Of a DNA stretch of 64,000 nucleotides, positions 53,836-62,200 are shown piece after piece. The notes under the pieces were generated by a model. That model had not been told where the DNA came from. It did no database searches and saw only the letters and a program-made list of their open reading frames with translations. Made by a program: the position numbers and the translations under genes. The stretch is from Lachnospiraceae bacterium NE2001 (lineage in GTDB: Bacteria; Bacillota; Clostridia; Lachnospirales; Lachnospiraceae). The number at the start of each line of letters is the position of its first letter. The first letter of the stretch is position 1. The stretch spans positions 124,001-188,000 of the forward strand of contig FOEK01000002.1 in NCBI GenBank assembly GCA_900110635.1, in the 5' to 3' direction.

Positions 53836-54525
53836 ATGAGAATTCTTTTGGTTGAAGATGAAAGGTCTCTGGCCGAACTTGTGGCTGAGAGACTTAAGAA
53901 AGAACGATATACGGTGGATATGAGCTTCGATGGCGAGGATGGTCTCTATAATGCACTGACCGGGATATATGACCTGATCCTTCTGGATATAATGCTTCCA
54001 AAGAAGGATGGTCTGGAGATTCTCAGTGAGATAAGAGCAGAGGGGATTACGTCGAAGGTTATAATGCTGACAGCGAAGGGCGAGCTGGAGGATAAGCTGA
54101 AGGGGTTTAGCGAAGGGGCAAATGATTATGTTCCAAAACCATTTCACATAGATGAACTGGTGGCTAGGGTCAACGCTCAGATTCGTATGACAGCAGTTGC
54201 TAAGGAGGAGTTGTCCTATGGAAATGTAATCCTGGATTATAAGACTCCGGCAGTGGTGAATAAGGACTCGGGCGAGAGCATCAAGATAAATAACAAGGAA
54301 TTCCAGCTTCTTGAGTATTTTATGATGAACCATAGTCAGGTGCTTTCAAAGGAGATGATCTTCGACAGAGTATGGGGAATGGACAGCGATACATTATCCA
54401 ACAACCTGGAGGCATATCTGTCATTTGTCAGAAAGAAGTTAAAAGCAGTTGATGCAAATGTAACTATCAAATCGCTTCGTAATATGGGATATAGAATGGA
54501 GACACTGGATGAAGGAACTAAGTAG
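53836..54525 (+). CDS. OmpR-type response regulator
   Basis: A 229-residue regulator. The receiver has the acidic pair EDE near residue 7, phospho-Asp51 in LILLDIMLPKKDG, the LTAKGE switch region and the VPKPF lysine. A winged helix (about 130-225) with NNKEFQLLEYFMMNHSQVLSKEMIFDRVWG follows. It overlaps its partner kinase by 17 bp. The cluster at 55968-58969 and the divergent lipoprotein gene are likely targets. Confidence 0.9.
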   Translation: MRILLVEDERSLAELVAERLKKERYTVDMSFDGEDGLYNALTGIYDLILLDIMLPKKDGLEILSEIRAEGITSKVIMLTAKGELEDKLKGFSEGANDYVPKPFHIDELVARVNAQIRMTAVAKEELSYGNVILDYKTPAVVNKDSGESIKINNKEFQLLEYFMMNHSQVLSKEMIFDRVWGMDSDTLSNNLEAYLSFVRKKLKAVDANVTIKSLRNMGYRMETLDEGTK

Positions 54526-55804
54526 AAAGGTCTTTCTAACAATTCTGGGAATGCTGACATTTATCCTTGTTATCAGCCTTGTGATACTAAACATAGTGAG
54601 CTACCGCAGGGAATATGAGAGTGTTAAGCGGAATCTGGATCTGATGGATAACCGTGGCGGGGGCTTTGAGGGTGATAAACCTCCAGGCTTTGACCCGGGA
54701 GGGTTCTTTTCGGGAAATGAACCAGAAAATCAGCCTAATGATATTCCAGATGACCTTCCAGAGATGAACTTTGATGACTTTGCAAATATGATGATCATGG
54801 ACTACGAGGTCTATACGGTTGAGGTGACAGAGAGCGGGACTGTGTCCAGAGTTTTCAGTCTGGGTAACAACGATTCAGGCTTTGATGCGGCGGCGGCAGC
54901 TCAGGAGATTCTTCTGGGATACGACAAGGACACCGTGAAGATAGAGAATCTGTTCATTGGAAAGTACTCATTTAATTATAAAAGAAATAATTCTATAGTA
55001 ATTGTAAATGATGCTTCTGTTGCTAAGAAGCTGAGAAAGCTTTTACTGGAAACTATAGGACTATTCCTTGTTATAGAGCTTATTATTATCTTTATATCAA
55101 GGCTTGTGACTGGCTGGATTACCAGACCCGCCCGGGAAGCATTTGAAAGACAGAAGGAGTTTATTGCCGATGCATCTCACGAGCTAAAGACGCCCCTTGC
55201 AGTTATTATGGCGTCTTCTGACGAGCTGGTAGCAGATGAAACAAATGCCAGATATGTCGAGAATATCAAGTATGAGTCGGACCGAATGAATAAGCTTATT
55301 TCCGGACTTCTTGATCTTTCCAAGCTGGAGGAGGGGGTATCGAAGGATACATATAAGGATCACAATCTGTCAAAGATAGTTGAGAAGACTGCATTGGTTT
55401 TCGAGGGCGTTGCTTTCGAGCAGGGGGTTCTGATAGAAACCGATATTGAGGAAGATATAACTCTTAAGTGCAGTAAAGATGAAATGGAAAAGCTGGTTTC
55501 AACTCTTCTTGATAATGCTGTAAAGCATAGCAATAAGGATACAACTGTCAGGATCAGCCTATATAGGTCAAATGCTACGACCAAGCTTAAGATCACGAAT
55601 ACAGGCGAGCCTATAGCTGAAGGCGATGAAGAAAAAATCTTCGAGAGGTTCTACCGTGCGGATAAGTCCAGGAGCAGAAGCGAGAATCGATATGGTCTTG
55701 GTCTTGCCATAGCAAAAAGGATAGTGCTTAATCACGGAGGTACTATAAAAGCTTCCTCCAATAGAGAAGAGGGAACGACTACATTTAAAGTAGAATTCAA
55801 GTAG
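54509..55804 (+). CDS. Membrane sensor histidine kinase
   Basis: A 431-residue kinase with a membrane helix at about 7-30, an extracellular domain of about 150 residues that contains a Gly/Pro/Phe-rich stretch (residues about 50-80), a second helix (about 180-205), and a dimerisation domain with His224 in DASHELKTPLAV. The ATPase domain has LVSTLLDNAVKHSNKD and RYGLGLAIAKRIVLNHGG. No clear HAMP domain is visible. The Gly-rich segment is reminiscent of the Gly-rich tail of the beta-helix lipoprotein encoded at 57557, which is in the same neighbourhood. Confidence 0.9.
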   Translation: MKELSRKVFLTILGMLTFILVISLVILNIVSYRREYESVKRNLDLMDNRGGGFEGDKPPGFDPGGFFSGNEPENQPNDIPDDLPEMNFDDFANMMIMDYEVYTVEVTESGTVSRVFSLGNNDSGFDAAAAAQEILLGYDKDTVKIENLFIGKYSFNYKRNNSIVIVNDASVAKKLRKLLLETIGLFLVIELIIIFISRLVTGWITRPAREAFERQKEFIADASHELKTPLAVIMASSDELVADETNARYVENIKYESDRMNKLISGLLDLSKLEEGVSKDTYKDHNLSKIVEKTALVFEGVAFEQGVLIETDIEEDITLKCSKDEMEKLVSTLLDNAVKHSNKDTTVRISLYRSNATTKLKITNTGEPIAEGDEEKIFERFYRADKSRSRSENRYGLGLAIAKRIVLNHGGTIKASSNREEGTTTFKVEFK

Positions 55805-55817
55805 ATTATATGGTGAC

Positions 55818-55850
55818 GAACAGTCTGCCGAAGGGTGGACTGTTCTTTTT
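55818..55850 (+). terminator. Terminator after the second two-component operon
   Basis: GAACAGTC (55818-55825) pairs with GACTGTTC (55838-55845), followed by T6 and further T-tracts. Confidence 0.8.
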
Positions 55851-55967
55851 TAATTTTTTTTCTTTTTTTAATTTTTTTAATTTTGATTTAAGGTTTAGGA
55901 ATTATCATACGTTCAAAGCTTATAAAACCGTTTGCTTTAAAGCGAAGAATAGAAAGGAGGAAAGGCA

Positions 55968-56738
55968 ATGAGTGAATATATAGAAAACTTTAAAAGAACC
56001 GAGATCAAATACCTCCTTAGTAGCGATCAGTTCGAAAAACTCTTTTCCTTCCTCCAGGGCTTCGCCAAGGTTGATGCCTACGGAAAGACGAGAATCAATA
56101 ACATATACTTTGATACACCAGACTATCTGATGATCCGAACCTCGCTGGAGAAACCAGTTTATAAAGAAAAGCTGAGACTTAGAACCTACGGCGATACGAC
56201 GGATAGTACGAACTCATTTATAGAGATAAAGAAAAAATATGACGGAATAGTTTATAAGAGAAGAGTATCAGGAACATATAAAGCTGCTTACGATTATCTG
56301 GTAAATGGAGGAGCTCCACTGGATGAATCGCAGATATCCAGAGAGATTGCAGGACTTATATATATGTATGATGGACTGAAACCAGCGATGAGAATCAGCT
56401 ACGACAGAGTGGCTATGGCTGGCACCGTTGACTCGGATTTTAGAGTAACATTTGATACGAATATAGAGTGGAGTACAGATTCTCTTGATCTAAGAGAGAA
56501 AGCTGTTGGTACACCGATCATAGAAGAAGGACAGTATATGATGGAGATAAAGGTAAAAGATGCTATGTCCCTTGAACTGACAAAGAAACTGAGCGAGCTT
56601 GAGATATTCCCAGCATCCTTTTCTAAATACGGAAGAGGGTATATAGATATGATACAGATGAGTAGTGAAATGTGTTATGAGAATCGTACTGAAACAAATA
56701 TCACATCATCAAAGAAAGGAGTGAGAGTCTATGCTTAA
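55968..56738 (+). CDS. VTC-domain (polyphosphate polymerase-like) protein
   Basis: A 256-residue cytoplasmic protein of the VTC family, whose yeast members make polyphosphate from ATP in a tunnel lined with Lys and Arg. Visible features are KRTEIKYLL at the N terminus, INNIYFDTPDYLMIRTSLEKPVYKEKLRLRTYG, and FIEIKKKYDGIVYKRRVSG, followed by a late EIKVKDAMSLELTKKLSEL. It overlaps the membrane-protein gene by 8 bp. In Firmicutes this pair recurs with surface carbohydrate-binding proteins, and polyphosphate synthesis has not been shown for most of them. Confidence 0.85.
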   Translation: MSEYIENFKRTEIKYLLSSDQFEKLFSFLQGFAKVDAYGKTRINNIYFDTPDYLMIRTSLEKPVYKEKLRLRTYGDTTDSTNSFIEIKKKYDGIVYKRRVSGTYKAAYDYLVNGGAPLDESQISREIAGLIYMYDGLKPAMRISYDRVAMAGTVDSDFRVTFDTNIEWSTDSLDLREKAVGTPIIEEGQYMMEIKVKDAMSLELTKKLSELEIFPASFSKYGRGYIDMIQMSSEMCYENRTETNITSSKKGVRVYA

Positions 56739-57411
56739 CAATATATTTTCTTCAATTATAACAAATGGAACATTTACAGGAACCGAGTTCTTAATTGCAA
56801 CTATTACATCAATCCTGTGCGGAATAGTTATAGCAGTCACATACGGAATTAAGAATAAGTGTTCAAAGAGCTTTGCCATAACTCTTGTGCTCCTTCCGGC
56901 TATCGTAGAGCTGGTAATAATACTGGTAAATGGAAATATAGGCGCTGGAGTTGCTGTAGCAGGAGCCTTTAGTCTGGTACGCTTCAGATCAGCACCGGGC
57001 AGAGGACAGGAAATAACAAGTATATTCCTCGCTATGGCTGTTGGACTAGCAACAGGAATGGGCTACATCGGAGTAGCCATCCTCTTCTCCATAGTTATCT
57101 CAGGCATCAACCTGATATTTAATCTGGGCAAGTTCGGTGAGGCAAATGAGAACCACAGAACCCTCAAGATTACGGTACCTGAGAACCTGGATTATGAAGG
57201 AAAGTTTGAGGATATCTTTGATAAGTATCTGACAAATTACACCTATGATGAGGTAAAGACCAGCAATATGGGAAGCCTTTATAAGTTGACACTCAGTGTT
57301 GTAATGAAGACAGACGTTTCTACAAAAGCCTTCCTGGATGATCTGAGAACAAGGAACGGAAACCTTGACATAAGCCTTGGTAGACGTATCGACAGTCTTG
57401 ACACCCTATAG
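56731..57411 (+). CDS. DUF4956 membrane protein
   Basis: A 226-residue protein with four hydrophobic segments in the first 135 residues (including GAGVAVAGAFSLVRFRSAPGRGQEITSIFLAMAVGLATG, the most characteristic part of DUF4956) and a soluble C-terminal domain. It is translationally coupled to the VTC gene by an 8-bp overlap and may serve as the membrane part of that system. Its stop codon touches a structured repeat. Confidence 0.85.
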   Translation: MLNNIFSSIITNGTFTGTEFLIATITSILCGIVIAVTYGIKNKCSKSFAITLVLLPAIVELVIILVNGNIGAGVAVAGAFSLVRFRSAPGRGQEITSIFLAMAVGLATGMGYIGVAILFSIVISGINLIFNLGKFGEANENHRTLKITVPENLDYEGKFEDIFDKYLTNYTYDEVKTSNMGSLYKLTLSVVMKTDVSTKAFLDDLRTRNGNLDISLGRRIDSLDTL

Positions 57412-57514
57412 GCTTCTCCTTGAGGACGGCCTGTGTGCCAGTGGCACACGGTTTAGGCCGATTGACCGAGTCGGCAGACGAGAGGAAGCTGTCAGCGAAG
57501 CTGACTGATGAGGT
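57409..57514. repeat. Structured dispersed repeat, long copy with inserted hairpins
   Basis: The ends (TAGGCTTCTCC; GAGAGGAAGCTGTC; GAAGCTGACTGATGAGGTG) match the short copy at 48570-48619. The middle adds a stem around GTGTGCC / GGCACAC flanked by GGCCT / AGGCC, and a CGA...TCG pair. The reverse strand reads as Thr-Pro-His-Gln-Ser-Ala, a false-protein signature I recall from other clostridial genomes. Confidence 0.75.
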
Positions 57515-57556
57515 GTTATCCTGATCCTAGAGAAGGAAAAAAAGGAGGAAAAAGTT

Positions 57557-58969
57557 ATGAGAAAAAAGGTAAGTATGATATTAGTTACTCTAATGATGGT
57601 GGGAACTCTGGCTGCATGTGGCAGTTTAAATATATCAAATGAAACCGCTATGGACAGTGTATCAGCAGAGTCCGCAGAAGACGAACTGGAACAGGCATTT
57701 TCAGATACTGAAAGCAAGACATCCTCTGATAAGTCGACACAGGATGTGGATTCAGATAAGTCCGAAGAGGATACGGATTGTACTGCATCGAACGACAATG
57801 CTTCAACAGTTGTAACAACAGCGAACGTTACCTCTGGCGGGATGATCGATGCAACCGATATGTTCACTGACAGGGACCTGGAACAGACAGCAGATCTCTC
57901 CGAAGCAGAGTATCATACACTTAGTGATGGCAAAGATATTACCATTACAGCTGCCGGTGTATATGTAATCTCAGGTGATGCAGAGAACGTTACAATCTAT
58001 GTTGAAGCAGATGACGAGGACAAGATACAGCTGGTTCTGGATGGGACATCTATATCAAATGATTCTGCACCAGCCATCTATGTAAAGAGCGCAGATAAGG
58101 TCTTCGTTACTACAACAGATTCAGAGAATAGTCTTGAAGTAACTGGAGATTTTGCAGGTTCAGAAAATGAAGCGGATGACACGAATCTTGATGCTGTGGT
58201 CTTCTCAAAGGATGACCTGGTGATAAACGGAGTTGGAACCTTGAATATCACATCATCAGATAATGGTGTTACAAGCAAGGATACTCTGAAGATTACAGGC
58301 AGCACCATAAATGTATCCTGCACGGGAAATGCTTTCGAAGCTCACGATGCTATTGAGATAGCAGATGGATATATCACCGTGACTAGCTGTAATGATGGTC
58401 TTCGCGCAAAGGACAGCGATGATGATACAGTAGGCTATATCTATATATGTGGAGGCACATTTGATATCACAGCTAATGATGATGCTATCCACGCAACAAC
58501 TATAATTCAGATAGATGATGGTTCACTTAACCTCGCAGCAGCAGAGTGTATCGAAGGAACCTATATACAGATAAATGGTGGAACCATTACAATAAATGCT
58601 TCTGATGACGGAATAAATGCCGCACAGAAGTCCAGTGCATACACCCCAACCTTCGAAATAAATGACGGATCCCTTAAGATAACAATGGGTGCAGGCGATA
58701 CAGATGGAATAGACTCCAATGGCAACATCTACGTAAATGGCGGTACCGTAGATATAAGCGGACAGTCAACCTTCGACTATGACGGAACAGCTGAATATAA
58801 CGGTGGAACAATTATTGAGAATGGTTCTGAAACAAATACGATCACCAATCAGTTCTTCGGCGGTGGCCCAGGTGGAGGCTTCGGTGGTGGTGATCATGGT
58901 GGCCCAAGTGGTGGGTTTAATGATGATGGCTTCGGTGGTGGAGGCTTCGGTGGCCCTGGCGATAATTAG
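57557..58969 (+). CDS. Carbohydrate-binding beta-helix lipoprotein (Cthe_2159-like)
   Basis: A 470-residue surface lipoprotein. Lipid Cys21 ends the signal (LAAC); an acidic linker runs to about residue 110. The main domain (about 115-430) is built of short repeats such as DDLVINGVGTLNI, NGVTSKDTLKITGSTINV, DALEIADGYITV, typical of the parallel beta-helix family whose Cthe_2159 member binds acidic pectin sugars. The C terminus (about 432-470) is Gly/Phe-rich with GGGFGG repeats. Together with the VTC and DUF4956 genes it forms a recurrent cluster, here under a neighbouring two-component system. Confidence 0.8.
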   Translation: MRKKVSMILVTLMMVGTLAACGSLNISNETAMDSVSAESAEDELEQAFSDTESKTSSDKSTQDVDSDKSEEDTDCTASNDNASTVVTTANVTSGGMIDATDMFTDRDLEQTADLSEAEYHTLSDGKDITITAAGVYVISGDAENVTIYVEADDEDKIQLVLDGTSISNDSAPAIYVKSADKVFVTTTDSENSLEVTGDFAGSENEADDTNLDAVVFSKDDLVINGVGTLNITSSDNGVTSKDTLKITGSTINVSCTGNAFEAHDAIEIADGYITVTSCNDGLRAKDSDDDTVGYIYICGGTFDITANDDAIHATTIIQIDDGSLNLAAAECIEGTYIQINGGTITINASDDGINAAQKSSAYTPTFEINDGSLKITMGAGDTDGIDSNGNIYVNGGTVDISGQSTFDYDGTAEYNGGTIIENGSETNTITNQFFGGGPGGGFGGGDHGGPSGGFNDDGFGGGGFGGPGDN

Positions 58970-59061
58970 AATAAATATGATATCTTGTTTTTTGTTTACA
59001 GCACTATTTGCGAGATAGTAGAATAAAGGGGTATTTATATATCAAGGGGAGTAAGTAGGTT

Positions 59062-61245
59062 ATGGGTAAAGAAATAGATATAAACAGGATTACCTTCGAC
59101 AGTCCGGCGGAAGACTGGAACGAGGCTCTTCCTATTGGAAATGGCAAGCTGGGTGGTATGGTCTTCGGAAATCCATATACAGAACGTATCCAGTTAAATG
59201 AGGACAGTGTGTGGTTCGGCGGACCTCAGGATCGGATCAATCCTTCGGCAAAGGAGAGGCTTCCCCAAATCAGGCGACTTATCTTCGAGGGACGGATCAA
59301 GGAGGCAGAGGAGCTTTGTACCTTTGCTCTTTCAGGAACGCCAGAAGAGGAGCGTCACTACGAATGTCTTGGTAATCTCTACATAGAGTTTATGGGTACA
59401 ACCACCGAATATACGGATTATACTCGTGAACTGGATATCAGCAGAGCGGTCGCTACAACGACCTTCACAATGAATGATGTCAGATATACGCGCGAAGTAA
59501 TAGCCAGTTTTCCACAGAATGCGATGATCATTCATCTCACAGCAGACACTCCGGGGAGTTTATCATTTCACACTCAATTAGGGCGGGGCTTTAAGCCCTG
59601 GGAGAATGTTCCCTATCAGCTTCAGACCATAAGAAGGCAGTGCTATAACGTATATACTGATAGTGTAAAGGTGTATCCTGAGAGTATCCAGCTTATGGAG
59701 GCAGTTGCTGGTGGACGTGATGGAGTGTCTCTTGCAGCAGGAGTCAAGATTATTCCATCAGGTGGTACAACAGAAATAATCGGAAATAGTATTATCATAA
59801 GAAATGCAGACGAAGCCTTACTTATCGTTGCAGCAGATACAACCTTTAGAGAGGAACAGCCAGTTGATTCGGTATTGGACCGACTTAGTAGCGTTTCGAA
59901 ACTAAGCTGGAGCGAACTTCTGGAGGATCACATTGCTGATTATCAGTCCCTGTTTGATCGCGTAACACTTGAGATAGAAGGGCAGGAGAAGGTGACTCGA
60001 TTCTTCCAGTTTGGAAGATATCTGCTGATCGCTTCTTCCAGAGGTGATTCTCTTCCTGCAAATCTTCAGGGCATCTGGAATCAGGACTATACTCCAATCT
60101 GGGGAAGTCGTTTCACTATCAATATTAATACCGAGATGAATTACTGGCCTGCCCTGCTGACTAATCTCGAAGAGTGTAACGAGCCGCTTATAGCATTTAT
60201 CAGAAGAGTTAGTGAGAACGGCAAGAAGACTGCCCGTGAAATGTATAGCTGCGGCGGTTCTATGGCGCATCACAACACAGATATCTGGGCCGATACCTGT
60301 CCTCAGGACGTTTGTATCAGTTCAACCTACTGGGTTATGGGCGGTGCCTGGCTGGCACTTCATATCTGGGAACAGTATCTCTTTACCGGGGATAAGGATT
60401 TCCTTAAGAATAATTACGACATAATGCGTGAGGCTGCAACCTTCGTGATGGACTATCTTGTAGAGGATGGGGACTATCTTGTGACCTGTCCAACACTTTC
60501 TCCAGAGAACACCTATATACTGCCAAATGGAGAAAAGGGTGTTATCTGTAAAGGTGCATCTATGGATAATCAGATCATAAGAGAACTGCTCCGTGCCTGC
60601 ATTAGTGCAGAGAATATAATAAAAGAAGACGGAGCTTTAACTGCTGACGTTGGATCGGAAATAGCATCAATCACAGATAGGGCTCGTCAGGTTCTGGAGC
60701 GAATTAAGCCTGATACAGTTGGAAAGCACGGCCAGATAATGGAGTGGAACGAGGACTATGACGAAGAGGAACCGGGGCACAGACACATTTCACAATTATT
60801 TGCCCTATATCCTGGAACTATGATCACAAAAGAAGATACTCCAGAGCTTTTCGAGGCGGCGAAGAAAACTATAGAGAGAAGGCTGTCCTTTGGCGGCGGT
60901 CACTCAGGATGGAGCAGGGCGTGGATAATAAATATGTATGCTCGTCTTGGCGAGGGTGATCTGGCATCTAAGAATATCGAGAAGCTAATCGATGAACAGA
61001 CGCTGCCGAATCTCTTTGATGATCATCCTCCATTCCAGATAGATGGTAACTTCGGCTGTACTGCTGGTATAGCTGAAATGCTAGTGCAGAGCCACACTGG
61101 TGAGATAAAGCTCCTGCCAGCCCTCCCAGCTGCCTGGAAAAATGGCAGGGTTACGGGCCTCAGGCTTCGAGGTGGTAAGGTACTGAAAAACCTTGAATGG
61201 CGTGATGGCGAGATCGTTTCCAGTGAGATAGTGTCAGTGGAATAA
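59062..61245 (+). CDS. Family 95 glycoside hydrolase (alpha-L-fucosidase/galactosidase type)
   Basis: A 727-residue GH95 enzyme. The N-terminal beta domain has [50 protein letters not shown]; the helical barrel has [23 protein letters not shown] with the likely acid Glu region, [13 protein letters not shown], and [18 protein letters not shown] with the likely catalytic Asp. The family cleaves alpha-1,2-L-fucose or alpha-L-galactose from glycans. No signal peptide, so it acts on imported oligosaccharides. No transporter or regulator is adjacent. Confidence 0.9.
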   Translation: MGKEIDINRITFDSPAEDWNEALPIGNGKLGGMVFGNPYTERIQLNEDSVWFGGPQDRINPSAKERLPQIRRLIFEGRIKEAEELCTFALSGTPEEERHYECLGNLYIEFMGTTTEYTDYTRELDISRAVATTTFTMNDVRYTREVIASFPQNAMIIHLTADTPGSLSFHTQLGRGFKPWENVPYQLQTIRRQCYNVYTDSVKVYPESIQLMEAVAGGRDGVSLAAGVKIIPSGGTTEIIGNSIIIRNADEALLIVAADTTFREEQPVDSVLDRLSSVSKLSWSELLEDHIADYQSLFDRVTLEIEGQEKVTRFFQFGRYLLIASSRGDSLPANLQGIWNQDYTPIWGSRFTININTEMNYWPALLTNLEECNEPLIAFIRRVSENGKKTAREMYSCGGSMAHHNTDIWADTCPQDVCISSTYWVMGGAWLALHIWEQYLFTGDKDFLKNNYDIMREAATFVMDYLVEDGDYLVTCPTLSPENTYILPNGEKGVICKGASMDNQIIRELLRACISAENIIKEDGALTADVGSEIASITDRARQVLERIKPDTVGKHGQIMEWNEDYDEEEPGHRHISQLFALYPGTMITKEDTPELFEAAKKTIERRLSFGGGHSGWSRAWIINMYARLGEGDLASKNIEKLIDEQTLPNLFDDHPPFQIDGNFGCTAGIAEMLVQSHTGEIKLLPALPAAWKNGRVTGLRLRGGKVLKNLEWRDGEIVSSEIVSVE

Positions 61246-61254
61246 TTTGTTGTT

Positions 61255-61281
61255 TTGAAAAAAATATGTATGTGATATAAT
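61255..61281 (+). promoter_or_regulatory. Extended -10 promoter of the DUF4867 gene
   Basis: TGA followed by TATAAT (61276-61281) forms an extended -10; TTGAAA at 61255-61260 is a -35 candidate at a short 15-bp spacing. Confidence 0.55.
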
Positions 61282-61346
61282 TAAAAACGGACGTAATCTG
61301 CGTAGGCAGATACTATAGATTAAAAGTATTTAGGAGGTTATAAGAC

Positions 61347-61967
61347 ATGACAATTTATTCAGTTTTTGATCCAGAGTTTGCTGAGTTCGGAAAGGTTCTT
61401 ACAGGATATGACACAGCTGAGCTTATCGATGCCATGAACGCAGTTGAGATGCCAGCTGAGGGCGTAGCTTACGAGCCTTGGATTGATTCTCTCGAGGCAA
61501 CAGGCATCTTCAAGGAGCTGGGAGACAATGCATTTGGTGGTATGCCTATTGAGCTTGGTATGTGCTGGGGCTACAACAAGGCACTTAACTGCCTTGAGTA
61601 TCACAGAAACAGTGAGATCAATATTGGAGCTACAGACTTCGTGCTTCTTCTCGCAAAGCAGGAGAAGATTATTGATGGAAAGCTTGATACAAAGGATGTT
61701 GTAGCATTTAAGGCACCAGCTGGAGCAATCGTAGAGGTTTATGCTACATCACTTCACTATGCACCTTGTATGGTAACAGATGATGGCTTCAGAGTTGCTG
61801 TAGTTCTTCCAAGAAATACAAACACTGATCTTGAGAAGGGTGCTGAGAAGGATCCTGAGGACAAGATGCTCTGGGCTAGAAATAAGTGGCTCATTGCTCA
61901 TCCAGATGCATCCGAGGCAGCTGATGGCGCATACGTTGGTCTTGTAGGAGAAAACATCTCCATCTAA
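61347..61967 (+). CDS. DUF4867 family protein
   Basis: A 206-residue cytoplasmic protein that I recognise as the DUF4867 type: YEPWIDSLEATGIFKELGDNAFGGMPIELGMCWGYNKALNCLEYHRNSEINIG, then a cupin-like strand pattern (FKAPAGAIVEVYATSLHYAPCMVTDDGFRVAVVLPRNTNT). Conserved His and Glu residues in the middle could bind a metal, as in sugar isomerase or lyase cupins, but no activity is known to me. It has a TAGGAGG ribosome site, its own promoter and a strong terminator, and lies after the GH95 gene. Confidence 0.75.
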   Translation: MTIYSVFDPEFAEFGKVLTGYDTAELIDAMNAVEMPAEGVAYEPWIDSLEATGIFKELGDNAFGGMPIELGMCWGYNKALNCLEYHRNSEINIGATDFVLLLAKQEKIIDGKLDTKDVVAFKAPAGAIVEVYATSLHYAPCMVTDDGFRVAVVLPRNTNTDLEKGAEKDPEDKMLWARNKWLIAHPDASEAADGAYVGLVGENISI

Positions 61968-62031
61968 CAAGAAATTGATGACATCTGTATAGGACAGATT
62001 TGGACACGGTTATATAAAGAATAATTTAAAG

Positions 62032-62078
62032 TGACAGATTCTGAACGTATATCAAACGTCAGAATCTGTCATTTTTTT
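62032..62078 (+). terminator. Strong terminator after the DUF4867 gene
   Basis: TGACAGATTCTGAACG pairs with CGTCAGAATCTGTCA (about 62032-62071, one bulge), followed by T7. Confidence 0.9.
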
Positions 62079-62116
62079 GTTTTGTAATTTCGTTGAATAT
62101 AAATTCAAAAAAGTGT

Positions 62117-62145
62117 TGACAAATGATTTATGGGGTGATATATTG
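62117..62145 (+). promoter_or_regulatory. Consensus SigA promoter of the FAD oxidoreductase gene
   Basis: TTGACA (62117-62122), exactly 17 bp, then TATATT (62140-62145) preceded by TGA, an extended -10. This is the best promoter in the window. Confidence 0.85.
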
Positions 62146-62173
62146 AATCCAGATTCAATGAACGATAGTTCAA
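62143..62173. promoter_or_regulatory. Operator candidate overlapping the -10 box
   Basis: ATTGAATC-CA-GATTCAAT (62143-62160) is a perfect dyad covering the -10 and start region. A second dyad, TGAAC-gata-GTTCA, follows at 62160-62173. It is well placed for repression by the TetR protein encoded at 63796. Confidence 0.75.
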
Positions 62174-62200
62174 TAAAACAAAAAACAGGAGGAAATAAAG

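Noticed and set aside
57406-57867. A 153-residue minus-strand frame over the long structured repeat
   Set aside because: It lies antisense to the lipoprotein start and reads the repeat as Thr-Pro-His-Gln-Ser-Ala, a common false-protein signature.
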